From JAHBXL01 sp038247555 (lineage in GTDB: Bacteria > Planctomycetota > Phycisphaerae > Phycisphaerales > UBA1924): a stretch of DNA of 64,000 nt. Numbering within the stretch: the first letter of the stretch is position 1; every line of letters starts with the position of its first letter. Below the pieces are notes generated by a model. It worked only from the letters and a program-made list of their open reading frames with translations. It searched no databases and had not been told where the DNA came from. Location: positions 1 through 64,000 of the forward strand of contig JBBRUT010000002.1 in NCBI GenBank assembly GCA_038247555.1, read 5' to 3'. Below, in pieces: positions 61,938-64,000 of the stretch. The position numbers and the translations under genes are program-made.

Positions 61938-64000
61938 GTGTCCGAACGCATCCATCGCCTCGTTGCCTTTCGCCGCTCCGGCCTGACGTTCGCGGCATGT
62001 CTGCCGCTGGCGATGGCCGCGGTTGCCGGCACGCTTCTGCCACTCGCCGCACAGGCGCAGCAGCCCGCCGGTCGCGAGCCCACCAACGAGCAGATGCTCG
62101 AAGATTTCACGCACAACACGCTCATCGACAACCCCACGCTCGCCGCACAATGGGGCGATTCGCTCCTCGACAAGAACCTGTCGGCGATCGACTTCGTCAA
62201 CCTCGTGGAGACTTCCCGCGGCGGCGTGTCGAAGTTTGAGCGGGCGATCATCCAGGGCCTTCGCTACCGCGAACTCGAAATGACCGCTGGCAAGCTCCTG
62301 CGGCTGTTTGAAGAAGGCAAGCGCGCCGTCGTTCGCGACCCCGAGGCAATCGCCAAGAGCATCAACGACCTCACCGGAATGCAGCGTGCGCGATCCTTCG
62401 CCCGTCAGCGTCTGGCCGAGGCCGGCGAGTACGCGCTGCCACAACTGCTCCGCGCCCTGATCCAGCGGGAGAACGCCGAGCTCCAGGCCGAAGTGCGGAC
62501 ACTGCTCGTGAACATGGGCCGTCAGTCTGTTGTTCCGCTCACCACCGCCATGAGCGAACTCGACCCGGTTTCGCAGGAAACGGTGATCAACGTTCTGCGC
62601 GACATCCCCTACTCCAGTTCGGTCCCTTTCCTCTACGACGTCCGCGCAACCACGCAGGTCGATGCCGTCAAGGTCGCCGCGGAAGATGCGATCAGGAAAA
62701 TCACCGGCGCGGTGAACGACGACGTCACGCTCGCGGCCCGCTACGAGATGTTGGGCAACGACTACTACACCGAGTCAATGAGCCTGACCAACTTCGCCGG
62801 CGAGCCCAACCAGCTGTGGTGGACGTACGACCCGGGTGCGGGCCTGCTGTTTGATCCGATCGATACCTCGGTCTTCCACGAGGCAATGGCGATGCGCCAC
62901 GCCGAGCGGGCCCTGCAGCTGGATTCGGGGAATGCCGGGGCGATCAGCCTTTGGCTTGCGTCGAACTTCTCCCGCGAGATCGACGGGCCGGAGGGGTATA
63001 CGAATCCCGCATACGGCGATGATCGTCGCGAGGCGATGTATTACGCCGTGGCCGCTGGCAACGGGCCCAGCCAGCGGGTTCTCGGCCGCGCTCTTGATAG
63101 CAATGACACCCCCCTCGCAAGGCGTTCGATCGCGGCGATCGAGCAGACCGCAGGCGGCTCGCAGCTCTGGTCGGGCGCCGATCGCCGATCCCTGCTCGAG
63201 GCCTTGCGTTACCCCAGCCGTCGCGTGCAGTATGACGCCGCGATCGCCCTTGGCGCGGCCGGGCCGCGGCAGGGCTTTGAGGCGTCCGACCGTGTTGTCC
63301 CCCTGCTGGGCAGCGCAATCCGGGATGCCGGCGCACGCTACGCACTGGTCATCGCCGCAACAGCCGAGCAGCAGACCGCGATGGCCGACATCCTGCGGGC
63401 CAAGGGATACAAGGATGTCCGTCCCGCTTCTCAGTTGATCGACCTCGAGCAGGCGATCGCGGACATCCCGGGCGTCGACCTCATCGTCACGGACCTGACA
63501 ACCAATGGGACACAGGCCGTCATCGCCGAGGCTCGCGGCCGGGCCAAGCTCCGCGCGGCGCCGATCATGGCGATGGCAAGCTCTGCCGGGTACCAGGAAC
63601 TCTCGCAGAAGTACGCCGATGATCCCTCAATCCGCGTCGGCCGCATCGGCATGAATCAGGCCGAGATCGGCGAGGCAAGCGAGCAGTTGCTTGTCCGCGC
63701 GATCGGCGGATCCATCTCCGAAGACGAAGCCACCGACTACAAGATGCGAGCGGTGAGTGTGCTGCGCGATCTCGCGGTGTCGGGCAACACGGTCTTGAGC
63801 GTCTCCGAAGCTTCCGGACCGCTGATCACCGCGCTCAACGAGAACCGTGGCGAGATGCGTGAAGAGATCGCCGAAGTGCTCGCGTTCGTCAACACCCCAG
63901 CTTCGCAGCAGGCCCTCATGGACGCCGCAATGGCAGCATCCGGCGAGCAGCGCGTTGTGCTGCTGGGCAAGGTTGCCAGCTCTGCCAAGCGAAACGGCAA
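61938..64000 (+). CDS. Exported HEAT-repeat protein with receiver-like domain (3' end outside window)
   Basis: Starting at the GTG at 61938 (AAGGAG six bases upstream), the visible 687 codons begin with a signal peptide (GLTFAACLPLAMAAVAGTLL, cleavage near AQAQQ). Helical HEAT-type repeats follow (AEAGEYALPQLLRALIQREN, LQAEVRTLLVNMGRQSVVPL, LDPVSQETVINVLRDIPYSS, and later SRRVQYDAAIALGAAGP). Residues ~465-590 look like a degenerate CheY fold: YALVIAATAEQQTAMADILR, GVDLIVTDLTTNGT, APIMAMASSAGYQEL, RVGRIGMNQ. The acidic pair of a true receiver is missing. Helical repeats resume to the window edge. Such a domain in an exported protein cannot be phosphorylated in the usual way. Function is unknown. 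Confidence 0.82.
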   Translation, partial: MSERIHRLVAFRRSGLTFAACLPLAMAAVAGTLLPLAAQAQQPAGREPTNEQMLEDFTHNTLIDNPTLAAQWGDSLLDKNLSAIDFVNLVETSRGGVSKFERAIIQGLRYRELEMTAGKLLRLFEEGKRAVVRDPEAIAKSINDLTGMQRARSFARQRLAEAGEYALPQLLRALIQRENAELQAEVRTLLVNMGRQSVVPLTTAMSELDPVSQETVINVLRDIPYSSSVPFLYDVRATTQVDAVKVAAEDAIRKITGAVNDDVTLAARYEMLGNDYYTESMSLTNFAGEPNQLWWTYDPGAGLLFDPIDTSVFHEAMAMRHAERALQLDSGNAGAISLWLASNFSREIDGPEGYTNPAYGDDRREAMYYAVAAGNGPSQRVLGRALDSNDTPLARRSIAAIEQTAGGSQLWSGADRRSLLEALRYPSRRVQYDAAIALGAAGPRQGFEASDRVVPLLGSAIRDAGARYALVIAATAEQQTAMADILRAKGYKDVRPASQLIDLEQAIADIPGVDLIVTDLTTNGTQAVIAEARGRAKLRAAPIMAMASSAGYQELSQKYADDPSIRVGRIGMNQAEIGEASEQLLVRAIGGSISEDEATDYKMRAVSVLRDLAVSGNTVLSVSEASGPLITALNENRGEMREEIAEVLAFVNTPASQQALMDAAMAASGEQRVVLLGKVASSAKRNG

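Overview
The window is G+C-rich bacterial chromosome and most likely comes from a planctomycete of the Phycisphaerae group. Several features point there: three exported proteins ending in a dockerin-like tail that stops at Gly-Cys; pseudopilin genes with the Gly-Phe-Thr-Leu-Ile-Glu cleavage signal; proteins with the 'CxxCGYDL...CPEC' zinc ribbon; GTG starts; FG-GAP and HEAT exported proteins; and a retained piece of the cell-wall/division cluster. The assignment is inferred from gene content; no rRNA is present to confirm it.

Layout. 1-8.9 kb: nusB-ribH (minus strand), a UbiA-type prenyltransferase, a three-gene minus operon (RsbW-like kinase, STAS protein, MlaE-type permease), a small lipoprotein divergent from guaA, a Doc-type toxin-antitoxin pair whose toxin frame is broken by an in-frame TAG, a zinc-ribbon membrane protein and a YjbQ family protein. 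9-18.4 kb: a tightly coupled minus-strand Bat-type operon (MoxR, DUF58, lipoprotein, BatA, fused BatB/BatC, BatD, TPR/SH3 protein). 18.5-25.7 kb: exported proteins on the minus strand (DUF3352-like, trypsin-like protease, FG-GAP protein, GC-dockerin protein) with one tRNA-Leu(CAG). 25.9-34.1 kb: trigger factor, a membrane protein, fliD-fliS, a parvulin-like isomerase and a zinc-ribbon/GYF-like membrane protein. 34.3-36.7 kb: two tandem pseudopilins, each followed by an intrinsic terminator. 36.8-46.7 kb: map, ribF, DHH phosphoesterase and a DPPY methyltransferase; a SpoIIE phosphatase; a cobalamin adenosyltransferase divergent from recJ; an EEP phosphatase/nuclease; rsmH. 46.8-50.3 kb: LysM protein, FtsL-like protein and FtsI. 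50.3-54.3 kb: a metzincin protease and a lectin-like protein, both with GC-dockerin tails. 54.5-64 kb: a third pseudopilin, a UbiD decarboxylase divergent from a methyltransferase, an ABC exporter pair, a helix-turn-helix/receiver protein, and the start of an exported HEAT-repeat protein that runs off the window.

How the parts fit. Housekeeping genes (nusB, guaA, tig, recJ, map, ribF, rsmH) alternate with envelope functions. The Bat operon, HtrA-like protease, parvulin and GC-dockerin proteins all act outside the cytoplasm. The RsbW/STAS pair, the SpoIIE phosphatase and the HTH-receiver protein are the visible signalling parts. No CRISPR array, insertion sequence or prophage was seen. The observations most worth checking are the shared Gly-Cys dockerin tail, the kinase-STAS-MlaE coupling, the amber-interrupted toxin with a probably leaderless antitoxin promoter, the receiver-like domain inside an exported HEAT protein, and the shortened division cluster.
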